DNA from: an uncultured Caulobacteraceae bacterium
GTDB lineage: Bacteria; Pseudomonadota; Alphaproteobacteria; Caulobacterales; Caulobacteraceae
Direction of reading: 5' to 3'
NCBI GenBank assembly: GCA_903872075.1
Contig: CAIQJF010000072.1
Location: 1 to 64,000, forward strand
Length of the DNA stretch: 64,000 nucleotides
Every line of letters starts with the position of its first letter. The stretch's first letter is position 1. The position numbers and the translations under genes were made by a program. Shown here piece by piece: positions 1 to 8,364 of the stretch. The notes under the pieces were generated by a model, which was not told the origin of the DNA, did no database searches, and saw only the letters and a program-made list of their open reading frames with translations.

Positions 1-675
1 AAGATCATGATCACCATGGTCAAGACCAGCCCGAACGCCGCGCCGCACAAGCAGCAGTCGCAGATCCTGGTGCCCATCGACACCCCCGGGGTGAAGATCC
101 TCGGCGCCATGCACGTGTTCGGCGAGGATCACGCGCCGCGCGGCCACATGCACCTGAAGTTCGACAATGTGCGGGTGCCCAAGGAGAACATGCTGCTCGG
201 CGAAGGCCGCGGTTTCGAGATCTCCCAGGTCCGCCTGGGCCCGGGCCGTATCCACCACTGCATGCGCACGATCGGCAAGGCCGAACGGGCTCTGGAACTG
301 ATGATCAAGCGCGGCACGTCGCGCGAAGCGTTCGGCCGGCCGCTGATCCAGCTGGGCAAGAACCTCGAGACCGTGTCCCGCGCCCGGATCGAGATCGAGG
401 CCATGCGCCTGATGGTGCTCAAGGCCGCCAAGGCCATGGACGTGCTGGGCAACAAGGAAGCCCGCATCTGGGTCAGCATGGTCAAGGCCATGGTGCCGGA
501 GAAAGCCTGCCAGATCATCGACCAGGCGATCCAGATCCACGGCGCCACGGGCATCTCGCAATGGACGCCGCTGGCGGAACTCTACACCGACGTGCGCCAC
601 CTGCGTTTCGCCGACGGCCCCGACGAGGTGCACCACATGGTGGTGGGCCGCGACGAGGTGCGGAAGTACGGCTGA
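1..675 (+). CDS. acyl-CoA dehydrogenase, ACAD10/11-like (5' truncated by window edge)
   Basis: This is the C-terminal part of a flavin-dependent acyl-CoA dehydrogenase, which oxidises an acyl-CoA to the 2-enoyl-CoA. The reading frame is open from base 1, so the gene starts outside the window. Visible are the middle beta region (FDNVRVPKENMLLGEGRGFE), the helical C-terminal domain with GTSREAFGRPL, and the typical end IHGATGISQWTPLAELY followed by RHLRFADGPDEVH. This pattern fits the long-chain/branched ACAD10/11-like group better than short-chain enzymes. The ligase, amidohydrolase and PhyH genes downstream suggest a lipid or alicyclic-acid catabolic neighbourhood, which is inference. Substrate unknown. 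Confidence 0.9.
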   Translation, partial: KIMITMVKTSPNAAPHKQQSQILVPIDTPGVKILGAMHVFGEDHAPRGHMHLKFDNVRVPKENMLLGEGRGFEISQVRLGPGRIHHCMRTIGKAERALELMIKRGTSREAFGRPLIQLGKNLETVSRARIEIEAMRLMVLKAAKAMDVLGNKEARIWVSMVKAMVPEKACQIIDQAIQIHGATGISQWTPLAELYTDVRHLRFADGPDEVHHMVVGRDEVRKYG

Positions 676-703
676 TCCTGCCAGGCGGCTCGCCCGGCGG
701 CGG

Positions 704-1633
704 TCAGCGCCGCCGCGGCGGGCCGTCGCCCCCCAGCACCTGGCCATCGACCTTCAGGCCGTAGAGCGACTGGGGATCGTTCTGGAACCGGCGACGGGTC
801 TCGGCCGCGGATCCCGCATATCGGGGATCCTGCGGACGGGGCTTGCCGTCGATATAGGCCGCCACGTCCCAGGCCTGCTGCAAGGTCAAAAGTCCGGGCT
901 GGTTCTGGGGCATGTTGGCCTTGATGAAAGCCGCGGCGTTGTTGATCCGCGCCATGCCCGCCCCCCAGTTGTAGGATCGCGGCCCCCACAGCGGCGGGAA
1001 CAGCACCTCATCACCGGCCTTGCGCCCGGCGCCGTCATCGCCGTGGCAGAGGGCGCAATTGGCTGTGAACACGGCCTTCCCGCGTTCGCGGTCTGGCGCT
1101 TGGCCCGGCTTGTCGAGCTTCGGATAGCCCTGACCGGGCAGGCGAATCCCGATCGGCGCTCCGCGGGCCAGGAAGGCCGCATAGCTCTCCAGCGCTGTCA
1201 GTTCCGGCCCGCCATAGGCCGGGGCGCGGCCGTTCATGCTGTACATGAAACACTCGCGCAGGCGCTCGGCGAAGGTGTTCACATGGCCGTTCTTGGCGCG
1301 GAACTGCGGGAACATGCCGTAGGCGCCCCAGAGCGGCGAGGCGTCCGCCCGCCGCCCGGCGTCCAGATGGCAGTTGGAGCATTTCAGATCGTTGCCCACG
1401 GACCCGGGCGCGGCGCGCGCGGTGTCGGTGAAGATCGTCCTTCCCAGCCGGATCTGGCGGCCCAGCTCGTCGTCGGGAATGGCGGAGTCGTCGCGCGGAA
1501 CGAAGGCCACCGCCGCGGGGGGGACTGCGACAGCTGGCGGGCTCTGCGCCCGCCCCGCTCCGGCGGCGGCGAGGCTCAGACTCAGGCAGGCGGCCCCCGC
1601 GAGGGCGACCCGCGACAACGGCGACGGCCTCAC
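704..1633 (-). CDS. dihaem cytochrome c, TsdA-like thiosulfate dehydrogenase
   Basis: A periplasmic c-type cytochrome of 309 aa with a cleavable signal peptide (residues 1-30, ending GAGRAQ). Two haem-binding motifs are visible: CSNCH at residues 85-89 and CALCH at 193-197. The motif ECFMYSMNG (Cys128) lies where TsdA enzymes carry the cysteine that ligates the active-site haem. The later LWGPRSYNWGAGMARI and AWDVAAYI stretches are also TsdA-like. TsdA oxidises two thiosulfates to tetrathionate or runs the reverse reaction. Start is GTG at 1633, overlapping the stop of the upstream DsrE gene (GTGA), so the two are probably translationally coupled. Thiosulfate as substrate is inferred from family resemblance. 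Confidence 0.85.
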   Translation of the reverse strand: MRPSPLSRVALAGAACLSLSLAAAGAGRAQSPPAVAVPPAAVAFVPRDDSAIPDDELGRQIRLGRTIFTDTARAAPGSVGNDLKCSNCHLDAGRRADASPLWGAYGMFPQFRAKNGHVNTFAERLRECFMYSMNGRAPAYGGPELTALESYAAFLARGAPIGIRLPGQGYPKLDKPGQAPDRERGKAVFTANCALCHGDDGAGRKAGDEVLFPPLWGPRSYNWGAGMARINNAAAFIKANMPQNQPGLLTLQQAWDVAAYIDGKPRPQDPRYAGSAAETRRRFQNDPQSLYGLKVDGQVLGGDGPPRRR

Positions 1634-2100
1634 GGATGCATGTAGACGTAGCCCAGGCCCTGCAGCCGGGCGATTTCGGCCACGCCGCTGGGGACGACGT
1701 CATCGCCGGTCACGCCGTAGAGATCGGCGGGCTTCAGGCCCATGCCGTTCATGGTGTTGCGGCACATCATGAAGCGAACGCCCTTGGCGCGCAGGGCGTC
1801 CACCGCCTTGGCCAGTTCGGGGTCGGTCTTGGCGGTCTGGAAAACCTTCACCCCAGGCCCAAAGCTCACCACCTTGATCTCCACCTTGCCGTCGGTGGCG
1901 GCAAGATGGGCGCCGACGTGACGCAGCAGGCGCAGGAAATAGCTCTTGTCGTCAGGCGCGCCGCCGTCGTTCTGATAGACGACCTTCTGGAACGCGTAAT
2001 AGCCGGCCGGCGGCGGCGCGGTCATGGGATCCGGCGCGGCGGCGAGGGCGGCGACCGGCCCGAGGCCGATCGCAAGGATCGCGGCGAAGAGTTTGAGCAT
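1630..2100 (-). CDS. exported DsrE-family protein
   Basis: A 156-aa protein with an N-terminal signal peptide (MLKLFAAILAIGL...AAPD) followed by a DsrE/DsrF-like domain. I chose the ATG at 2100 because it gives a clean signal peptide; an upstream in-frame start would add a 15-residue non-signal extension. A conserved-type cysteine sits in FMMCRNTMNG, the position where DsrE relatives bind or transfer sulfur. The gene is first in a two-gene unit with the TsdA-like cytochrome, overlapping it by GTGA. That pairing suggests a periplasmic sulfur-compound function. Family assignment is good; role is inferred. Confidence 0.8.
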   Translation of the reverse strand: MLKLFAAILAIGLGPVAALAAAPDPMTAPPPAGYYAFQKVVYQNDGGAPDDKSYFLRLLRHVGAHLAATDGKVEIKVVSFGPGVKVFQTAKTDPELAKAVDALRAKGVRFMMCRNTMNGMGLKPADLYGVTGDDVVPSGVAEIARLQGLGYVYMHP

Positions 2101-2201
2101 GACGTGAGACCCTCCCGGCGGCGCCAGACCCGGTGGCGCGGCCATAGCCTAGCAGACCTCGCGGGTCGCGCCATGGCGACCGCGCGACATCGACCGCCCG
2201 C

Positions 2202-3884
2202 CTAGAGTTCCGAGATCGCCTCGTCCCGAAGCTGGCGCTTGAGGATCTTGCCCGAGCCGGTGCGCGGCAGGGCCTCGGTGACCGCGCGCAGATAGCGGGG
2301 GACCTCGAAGCGGGCCAGATGCTCGTTCAGGAACTCCCGCAGGGCGTCCAGATCGAGGCCCGGCTCGGCATAGACCGTCGCCCCCACCTCCTCGCCCAGG
2401 CGATCGTCCGGCACGGCGTAGACCGCCGCCTCATGCACGGCCGGGTGCATCAGCAGGGCCGCCTCCACCTGGCCGCAGCCGATGTTTTCCCCGCCCCGGA
2501 TGATCAGGTCCTTGATGCGGTCGACGATGGCGACGAAGCCGTCCGCGTCGATGGTGGCCACGTCGCCGGTGCGGAACCAGTCGTCGATGAACACCTCCGT
2601 GTTGAGCTCCGGGCGGTTCCAGTAGCCGCGGAACATGGATGTGCCGCGCACCAGCAGCTCGCCCCGCTCGCCGGCGGGAACCTCATCGCCGTTCTCGTCG
2701 ATCACCTTCAGGTCGAGCACCGCCAGGCAGCGGCCGGCGCTGGTGGGCCGGGCCAGGTAGTCGGCGCCGCCGATGACCGTGCCGATGCCGTTGGTCTCGG
2801 TCATGCCCCAGCCGGTGCCGGGGGCGGCGTTGGCGAAGGTGGCCTCGATCTGGCGCACCTGTTCGGGGGCGCGGGGCGCGCCGCCACCGCCCACCGAGAC
2901 CAGGCTGGAAAGGTCGTGGCCGGTGCGCTGGGCGACGCGCACCAGATCGCCGGTCATGGCCGCCGGGCCACTGAAGGAGGTGATCTTCTCGCGCTCGACG
3001 ATGGCGGCGGCCTTCTCCGGGTCCCAGCGGTACATGGCGACGATCTTCCGCTGCGCCCGGTAGGAAGAAAGATAGACCACATGGGTGCCCATGACGTGAA
3101 ACAGGGGCACGGCCAGCAAAGCGGCGGGCGGGTTGGCGGGCGTGGGCGGCTCATCGACCCCGGCCATGACCAGGGCGGCGCGGCCCTCGACTTCCCAGGA
3201 CAGCAGGGCCGAGACGATGTTGCGGTGGCTGGAGACCACGCCCTTGGGATGGCCGGTGGAGCCGGAGGTGTAGAGGATCAGCGCCATGTCCTCGGGAACC
3301 ACCGCGGCGGCCGGCATGGGGACCTCGCCCACCGCGGCGAGCAGATCGGACAGACGCGCCACGCCAGCAGGCGCCGCCGACGCGCGCACGGCGATCACCT
3401 GGACATCCGGGGCGGGCGAGATCTGGGAGAGACGCTCCAGGCGTTCAGGGTCGGCGAACAGCACCTTGGCCCCGCTGTCGCGCAGGCCGTATTCCATTTC
3501 GTCCGGCTGCCAGAGGGCGTTCATGGCCACGACGATGGCCCCGAGGGAGGTCACGGCCTTGAAGGCCACAATCCACTCCGGATAGTTGCGCATGGAGATG
3601 GCGACCCGGTCGCCGCGGCCGATCCCGTACTGGTGGACCAGCACATGGGCGATACGGGCCGCCTCGCGATAGCCCTCGGCGTAGGTGAGGCGCTCGTCCT
3701 CATAGACCAGGAAGTCGTTGTCGCTGAGGTTCTGCTCGTACAGATCCCGCAAGGTGGGCGGCGCGTTGACATAGACCCGCTGGGTCAGGCCCGCGACGTC
3801 CATGGTCTGAAGCTCATAGGGCTGGCCCGGGGCGGTCACCGCCGCAATGGCCGCCAGACGCGCCGCGCTGTTTGAGTCTGTCAT
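2202..3884 (-). CDS. AMP-dependent acyl-CoA synthetase/ligase
   Basis: An ANL-superfamily enzyme (560 aa) that activates a carboxylic acid to its acyl-CoA through an acyl-adenylate. The AMP-binding P-loop YTSGSTGHPKG is at about residues 205-215. Also visible are the GWGMTETNG motif, the hinge/ATP motif WFRTGDVATIDADGF, IIRGGENI, and the C-terminal catalytic lysine region GSGKILKRQL. The start MTDSNSAARL at 3884 fits family length; the frame is open further upstream without homology-like sequence. It is divergent from the amidohydrolase at 4019, with a 16-bp palindrome between them. Substrate cannot be read from the sequence. Confidence 0.92.
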   Translation of the reverse strand: MTDSNSAARLAAIAAVTAPGQPYELQTMDVAGLTQRVYVNAPPTLRDLYEQNLSDNDFLVYEDERLTYAEGYREAARIAHVLVHQYGIGRGDRVAISMRNYPEWIVAFKAVTSLGAIVVAMNALWQPDEMEYGLRDSGAKVLFADPERLERLSQISPAPDVQVIAVRASAAPAGVARLSDLLAAVGEVPMPAAAVVPEDMALILYTSGSTGHPKGVVSSHRNIVSALLSWEVEGRAALVMAGVDEPPTPANPPAALLAVPLFHVMGTHVVYLSSYRAQRKIVAMYRWDPEKAAAIVEREKITSFSGPAAMTGDLVRVAQRTGHDLSSLVSVGGGGAPRAPEQVRQIEATFANAAPGTGWGMTETNGIGTVIGGADYLARPTSAGRCLAVLDLKVIDENGDEVPAGERGELLVRGTSMFRGYWNRPELNTEVFIDDWFRTGDVATIDADGFVAIVDRIKDLIIRGGENIGCGQVEAALLMHPAVHEAAVYAVPDDRLGEEVGATVYAEPGLDLDALREFLNEHLARFEVPRYLRAVTEALPRTGSGKILKRQLRDEAISEL

Positions 3885-3958
3885 CCTGGTCTTCCCACCC
3901 TGTTCGTCTCGAAGGCGCGGACGCCCATTGATCGGACGGCCCGTTGGCGCCAAGTTTC

Positions 3959-3974
3959 TTAGAGCGTGTTCTAA
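3959..3974. promoter_or_regulatory. operator-like palindrome between divergent catabolic genes
   Basis: TTAGAGCGTGTTCTAA has perfect 5-bp arms (TTAGA/TCTAA) around a 6-bp centre. It sits between the acyl-CoA ligase (start 3884, leftward) and the amidohydrolase (start 4019, rightward). It matches the TNNAACNNGTTNNA pattern of TetR-type KstR operators except for one base (AGC instead of AAC). A TetR-family repressor controlling both directions is plausible; no such regulator is encoded in the window. Confidence 0.45.
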
Positions 3975-4018
3975 ATTCCGGGTCCACACGGAAAACGCAA
4001 CTCACAGGGAGATCAGCC

Positions 4019-5173
4019 ATGGCCGACGGCTTCGTCCTCGAAATTCCCGAGATGGTGAACATCCCGCTCTCACCGTCGCGAAAACCGCAGGCGGCGGATC
4101 ATGCCTGGCCGGAGGGCACGCTGGTGATCTCGGCCGACAGCCACATGCTGGAGACCGACCTCTGGTACGACCGCTTCCCGGACCACATGAAGGATCAGGC
4201 CCCGCGCATGGCCTGGCGCGACGGCGGCTGGCAGCTGAGCGTGGCCGGGCGGCCGATGACCCCGCCGCAGATCGCCGCCGACCTGTGCACCGCCATGGAA
4301 TGCGTGCCCGGCTTCACCAACATCGACGCGCGCCTGGCCGACCTGGACATCGAAGGCGTGGAAAAGGAGCTGATCTTCCCGCAGCGCCTGTTCGGCCTGT
4401 TCATGTTCGGCGAGATGATGAACCGGCCCGAGACCTTCGGGGCCTATAACGAGCACATCGCCGAGGCCTGCCGGGCCGGCAAGGGCCGCCTGTTCCCGGT
4501 GATGATCCCCAACTACTGGGACCCGGCCCTGGCCAAGGCTGGCGTCGATCGCTGCCAGGCGCTGGGCGCCAAGTGCCTGATGGTTCCGATCAAGCCGGGC
4601 AATGACGTGGACGGCCAGCTGATCCAGTACAGCGATCCCAAGCTGGACCCGCTGTGGGACGCCATCGCCGAGTCCGGCATCCCGCTGGCCTTCCACATCG
4701 GCGAGGCGATTCCGACCGCGGCCCCCGGCGCGGCGGGCACCTTCGTCCTGACCCAGATGCAGGGGTTCCGCCATATATGGGGGCAACTGACCTTCGGCGG
4801 CGTGTTCGACCGGTTCCCGAAGCTGAAGGTGGTGTTCGTCGAAGGCGGCCTGACCTGGGTGGCCTCGATGATCCACGACGCCGACATGATCTACAATTCG
4901 TTCCCGACGGTGATGAACCCCAAACTGAAGCATCCGCCCAGCTGGTACTGGTTCAACCACTGCTGGGCGACGTTCATGACCGACCCGGCCGGGCTGGAGC
5001 TGCTGCACCGGATCGGGCCGGACCGGGTGATGTGGTCCAGCGACTATCCGCACCAGGAGAGCACCTACGGCTATAGCCGCAGCGCCATCCAGGCGGTGTT
5101 CGACGCCACCTCGGTGGAAAACGCCCAGAAGATCGTCGGCAAGACCGCCCTCGATCTGTTTGACCTGCGCTAG
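4019..5173 (+). CDS. amidohydrolase family 2 (ACMSD-like) metal-dependent hydrolase
   Basis: A 384-aa TIM-barrel amidohydrolase of the amidohydrolase-2/ACMSD type. Metal-site signatures are the N-terminal SADSHMLE, the mid-protein FHIGEAIP, and the C-terminal VMWSSDYPHQEST with the conserved Asp. Proteins of this type hydrolyse or decarboxylate cyclic and aromatic acids. The start at 4019 has an AGGGA ribosome-binding site 8 bases upstream. The gene is divergent from an acyl-CoA ligase and close to acyl-CoA dehydrogenase and PhyH genes, consistent with a ring- or side-chain-degrading set. Substrate unknown. Confidence 0.88.
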   Translation: MADGFVLEIPEMVNIPLSPSRKPQAADHAWPEGTLVISADSHMLETDLWYDRFPDHMKDQAPRMAWRDGGWQLSVAGRPMTPPQIAADLCTAMECVPGFTNIDARLADLDIEGVEKELIFPQRLFGLFMFGEMMNRPETFGAYNEHIAEACRAGKGRLFPVMIPNYWDPALAKAGVDRCQALGAKCLMVPIKPGNDVDGQLIQYSDPKLDPLWDAIAESGIPLAFHIGEAIPTAAPGAAGTFVLTQMQGFRHIWGQLTFGGVFDRFPKLKVVFVEGGLTWVASMIHDADMIYNSFPTVMNPKLKHPPSWYWFNHCWATFMTDPAGLELLHRIGPDRVMWSSDYPHQESTYGYSRSAIQAVFDATSVENAQKIVGKTALDLFDLR

Positions 5174-5203
5174 GCGGGCAGAACGCTCCTCTGCTTTCGG
5201 AAC

Positions 5204-5318
5204 GAGCGCCCCCTCCACCGCCTTCGGCGGTCCCCCTCCCCCGCTTCGCGAGGGAGGAGAGCTTTCCTCCTCCCCCGTGCAACGGGGGAGGTCCCCCGAA
5301 GGGGGGGAGGGGGCGCTC
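5204..5318. repeat. multi-hairpin palindromic repeat element (REP/MITE-like)
   Basis: The intergenic stretch is bounded by a perfect 13-bp inverted repeat, GAGCGCCCCCTCC at 5204-5216 and its complement at 5306-5318. Inside are at least three smaller hairpins: CCGCC-TTC-GGCGG near 5219-5231, CTCCCCCGCTTCGCGAGGGAG near 5236-5256, and CTCCCCCGT...ACGGGGGAG near 5270-5290. It has no coding potential. This structure is typical of dispersed non-autonomous palindromic elements in GC-rich alphaproteobacteria. It could also end transcription of the amidohydrolase gene. Only this copy is in the window, so the dispersed nature is inference. Confidence 0.7.
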
Positions 5319-5346
5319 AGACCGTTCACTTCAAACCCGGAACCCC

Positions 5347-6159
5347 ATGACCCAATCGACAGTCACAACCTCTCTCCGCGAGACCTTCGCCCGCGACGGC
5401 GTGGTGCTGCTGCCGCAGGCGCTGGACGCCAAGGCGCTCGGCGAAGCCCTGGCGGCGTGGGAATGGAGCCTGGCCAATCCGGGGCCGGGAGCCAGCAACT
5501 TCAAGTCGCACGCGGAGGCGACGTTCTATCAGGACCTCTATAATCCCCGCTGCCTGGAGGGTTACACGGCCATGCTCAAGGCCTCGCCCCTGACGTCGGT
5601 CATCGCCGATGTGTGGGGCGCCCCGGACGTGTGGTTCATGTACGAGCAGGTGTTCCTGAAGGAAGGCGGCGAGGCGCGGCGCACGCCCTGGCATCAGGAC
5701 AGCTCCTACCTGACCATCGCGGGCAACGATCTCGCGGTGGCCTGGATCACCTTCGAAGCGGTCAGCGCGGCCGATTCCCTGGAGTTCGTGCGCGGCTCCC
5801 ACAAGGGCGTACTCTACAACGGCTCGCGGTTCGAACTGGGCGACGACACCGCCCCGCTGCATCCCGACGCCCCCATGCCCCGCCTGCCCGACATCGAGGC
5901 CCATCGCGCGGATTTCGACATCGTCAGCTTCCCGGTGACCCCGGGCGACGTGGTCCTGTTCCACCCGGCCCTGCTGCACGGGGGCGCCCCGACCCATCCG
6001 GGCGCGCGCCGGCGGACCCTGACCTTAAGATACTTCGGGACCGACGCGATCTACGATCAGCGCCCCGGACCGGCGGGGCCGCGGATCGACGGCTTCCACA
6101 AGGGCAAGACGACCGGCGATCCCTTCCGCGGGCCGTCGTTCCTGAAGCTGGCGCCTTAG
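5347..6159 (+). CDS. phytanoyl-CoA dioxygenase (PhyH) family protein
   Basis: A 270-aa Fe(II)/2-oxoglutarate-dependent oxygenase of the PhyH family. The iron-binding HxD is HQDSS (His116, Asp118). The distal histidine lies in the HPALLHGGAPTH segment (about residues 206-217), followed by an arginine-rich 2-oxoglutarate-binding strand RRRTLTLRYFG. PhyH enzymes hydroxylate acyl-CoAs or small molecules. The gene follows the amidohydrolase in the same direction but is separated by the repeat element. Its specific substrate is unknown. Confidence 0.85.
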   Translation: MTQSTVTTSLRETFARDGVVLLPQALDAKALGEALAAWEWSLANPGPGASNFKSHAEATFYQDLYNPRCLEGYTAMLKASPLTSVIADVWGAPDVWFMYEQVFLKEGGEARRTPWHQDSSYLTIAGNDLAVAWITFEAVSAADSLEFVRGSHKGVLYNGSRFELGDDTAPLHPDAPMPRLPDIEAHRADFDIVSFPVTPGDVVLFHPALLHGGAPTHPGARRRTLTLRYFGTDAIYDQRPGPAGPRIDGFHKGKTTGDPFRGPSFLKLAP

Positions 6160-6171
6160 GACGAACCAGCC

Positions 6172-7395
6172 TCAGGCCGGGCGTCCCGGCCCGCCGTAAT
6201 AGAAGTACTCGCCCCAGTCGCCGGCGTTCTGCAGCTCGATCGTGTAGGAGTCGGGCCACTGCTCCGAGGCGACGAGGTCGGCGGTCTGAACCGCGCCGTT
6301 CGCATCGAAATACTGGATGTTGCGGTGGTAGGCGGACTGCCGGTAGCCGCCGGCCGCGAAGGCCCCGCTGCCCATGGGCGGGAACACCGCGTTAGTGCAG
6401 GTTTCGCCGCCGAAATCGACCTTCAGCGCGCCGCTGGTCATCGGGCCGGGGGCGTATTGCGAGGCCGGATAATAGCCGATGGCGTTCTCCGGCGCGGTTC
6501 CGCCCACATAGAGCCACCAGTTCCCGCCGGAGAGGAAATAGGCGATGTCCAGCTCGGCCTGGGCCCCGCCGACAACGCTGACGTGGTCCAGGGCGAAGCC
6601 CAGCGGACAGGTGGCGCTGACCTGGACGAAGTCGTGGCCGTCGTTGCTGTAGGATCCGGTGGAATGATAGCCGTCGGCGGTCCAGTAGCTGAACAGCACC
6701 GGCTTCGCATGGCCGTATTTCTGAGGATAGACCTGCCAGCCCACCTCGGCGGTCTGAACGCCGCGCTCGGACGCCGCGACGTACCAGTGCTGTGAGAGGG
6801 AGAAGACCGAGCGCGGTCCCACCTCCGGACTCCAGACGCTGAAAAGGCTCCGCCCACCCAGGTTCGAAACAGCCTGGCTGGCGTGGGCGTAGTTATGGGT
6901 GGCGTTGGCGGCGCTGGGCGTATCGGGCGGCGCCTCGGGCTTCTTGCGGTCGGCGTGGCGGGGACCCTTGCGCAGGAAATGCGCCATGGATTCGAACCGC
7001 GTCAGCTCATCCAGGGTCACCCGGCGAACCGCCACAAAGCCCTCCGGACAGGCCATGGCGTTACCGTGGCCGTCCTGGCGCGCGGCATGGAGCACCTGCA
7101 AACCCTTGCCGGGGCGGACGTCCGCGCCGGGCGCCGGCGGCGGCGTGGCCAGGGGCTTGCCTGAGCGCAGGACCGCCGGCTGGCTGTCGGCGCGGATGCA
7201 ATCGAACACCTGGCCGGCGGTGTCCTGAAAGCTGTGCGTGGCCTCGACGCCATCGTAGAGCTTCAAGAGATGGTCTCGCTGCTCCTCGAAGGCGTCCTCG
7301 CTGCGCACCTTGGAATTGGGGCGGTTCTGGTAGGTGGCGTGTTCGGCCTTTCCCAGGCCGTGATAGAAATCCGCGAAGCTCTGAATGCCCGCCAT
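6172..7395 (-). CDS. neprosin-family (DUF239-like) protein
   Basis: A 407-aa protein whose C-terminal half resembles the neprosin domain, a glutamic peptidase fold best known from plants. Diagnostic stretches are QTAEVGWQVYPQKYG, PVLFSYWTADGYHSTGSYS, GHDFVQVS and NWWLYVGG followed by IGYYPASQY. The N-terminal half (MAGIQSFADFYHGLG onward) contains a segment VRRVTLDELTRFESMAHFL that resembles a neprosin activation-peptide region. I see no signal peptide with this start, which has a GGGGAGA ribosome-binding site upstream; longer starts do not add one. The two catalytic glutamates cannot be assigned by eye. It is convergent with the PhyH gene. Confidence 0.75.
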   Translation of the reverse strand: MAGIQSFADFYHGLGKAEHATYQNRPNSKVRSEDAFEEQRDHLLKLYDGVEATHSFQDTAGQVFDCIRADSQPAVLRSGKPLATPPPAPGADVRPGKGLQVLHAARQDGHGNAMACPEGFVAVRRVTLDELTRFESMAHFLRKGPRHADRKKPEAPPDTPSAANATHNYAHASQAVSNLGGRSLFSVWSPEVGPRSVFSLSQHWYVAASERGVQTAEVGWQVYPQKYGHAKPVLFSYWTADGYHSTGSYSNDGHDFVQVSATCPLGFALDHVSVVGGAQAELDIAYFLSGGNWWLYVGGTAPENAIGYYPASQYAPGPMTSGALKVDFGGETCTNAVFPPMGSGAFAAGGYRQSAYHRNIQYFDANGAVQTADLVASEQWPDSYTIELQNAGDWGEYFYYGGPGRPA

Positions 7396-7542
7396 GGCGC
7401 GTCTCCCCGAAGCCGGCTCCCCCGCCGGCGGCTCAGCACACCCTGAAGACCGCGGTGGCGCAAGGCCTCGTCGAGGCGAGACACGCACGCGTGATTGTGG
7501 CTAGAGTTACCTCAAGGGCTGGAACGCGACACGGAGGCGGGC

Positions 7543-7941
7543 ATGCGGGTCAACGCACTGGATCATGTGAACATCTTCACCGAGGATATGGCCGGCACCA
7601 CGCGGTTCTACGCCGACCTGCTCGACCTGGACGTGCGCAATGGCCCACCGCCGTCGAAGCCCGAGCATGTGCAGTGGGTCTATGACCTGGAAAACCGGCC
7701 GATCTTCCACATCAACGCCAAGGGCGCACCGCAGGCGTTTCAGCGCGACTGCCCCCCCGGCGCCACCGGCCCGATCCACCATGTGGCCCTGAACTGCTCG
7801 GGCAAGGCCGAGGTCATCGCCCGGCTGAAAAGCCGCGGGGCGGAGTTCTCGGTGCAGACCATCGCCTCCATCGGCCTCACCCAGATCTTCACCCACGACC
7901 CCAACGGGGTGCTGCTGGAGCTGAACTTTTTCGGGGACTAG
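7543..7941 (+). CDS. VOC family (glyoxalase/dioxygenase-fold) protein
   Basis: A 132-aa vicinal-oxygen-chelate protein. Both beta-alpha-beta modules are visible: the first begins LDHVNIFTEDMAGTTRFYADLL, and the second has IHHVALNC and ends with THDPNGVLLELNFFGD. The His and terminal Glu positions used as metal ligands in this fold are present. Start at 7543 is supported by ACGGAGGCGGGC just upstream. Function (lyase, dioxygenase or binding protein) cannot be decided from sequence. Confidence 0.85.
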   Translation: MRVNALDHVNIFTEDMAGTTRFYADLLDLDVRNGPPPSKPEHVQWVYDLENRPIFHINAKGAPQAFQRDCPPGATGPIHHVALNCSGKAEVIARLKSRGAEFSVQTIASIGLTQIFTHDPNGVLLELNFFGD

Positions 7942-7955
7942 GCTGCGGACTCCGC

Positions 7956-8336
7956 TCAGGCGGCGACGTGGAACAGACAGAGCTTGTTGCCGGCGGGGTC
8001 GCGCAGATAGGCGCCATAGAAGCTGTCGCCCTCCGGCGGGCGGAAGCCTGGCGCGCCTTCATCCTTGCCGCCGTTGGCAAGACCCGCGGCATGTGCGGCC
8101 GCCACCTGCTCGCGCGACGGCGAGACGAAGGCGATCATCATGCCGTTGCCCGCTGTCGCCGCCTGGCCATCGAAGGGCTTGCAGAGCCCCACATCGCCCT
8201 GGCTGTCCTTGCCGCCGTAGAACGCCCACTGGCCGTCGAACGACTTCCGCTCCAGATCGATCGCGCCGAACACCGCGTCGTAGAACGCCAGCGCCGTGTC
8301 AAAGTCATTGGTTCCGATGGTCACATAGCCGATCAT
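7956..8336 (-). CDS. VOC family protein with LexA-type box upstream
   Basis: A 126-aa glyoxalase/bleomycin-resistance-type protein. It begins MIGYVTIGTNDFDTALAFYD and ends with YLRDPAGNKLCLFHV, the two typical VOC modules. It is distinct from the VOC gene it converges with at 7941. A perfect GTTC-N7-GTTC box (8390-8404) overlaps the likely -35 element about 55 bases upstream, so expression may be part of the DNA-damage response (inference). Its substrate is unknown. Confidence 0.85.
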   Translation of the reverse strand: MIGYVTIGTNDFDTALAFYDAVFGAIDLERKSFDGQWAFYGGKDSQGDVGLCKPFDGQAATAGNGMMIAFVSPSREQVAAAHAAGLANGGKDEGAPGFRPPEGDSFYGAYLRDPAGNKLCLFHVAA

Positions 8337-8364
8337 GAGACGCTCCAGGGCTGCGGCAATGGAA

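Noticed and set aside
8093..8338. Plus-strand open frame opposite the second VOC gene.
   Set aside because: Arg/Pro-rich antisense shadow without a ribosome-binding site or recognisable domain.
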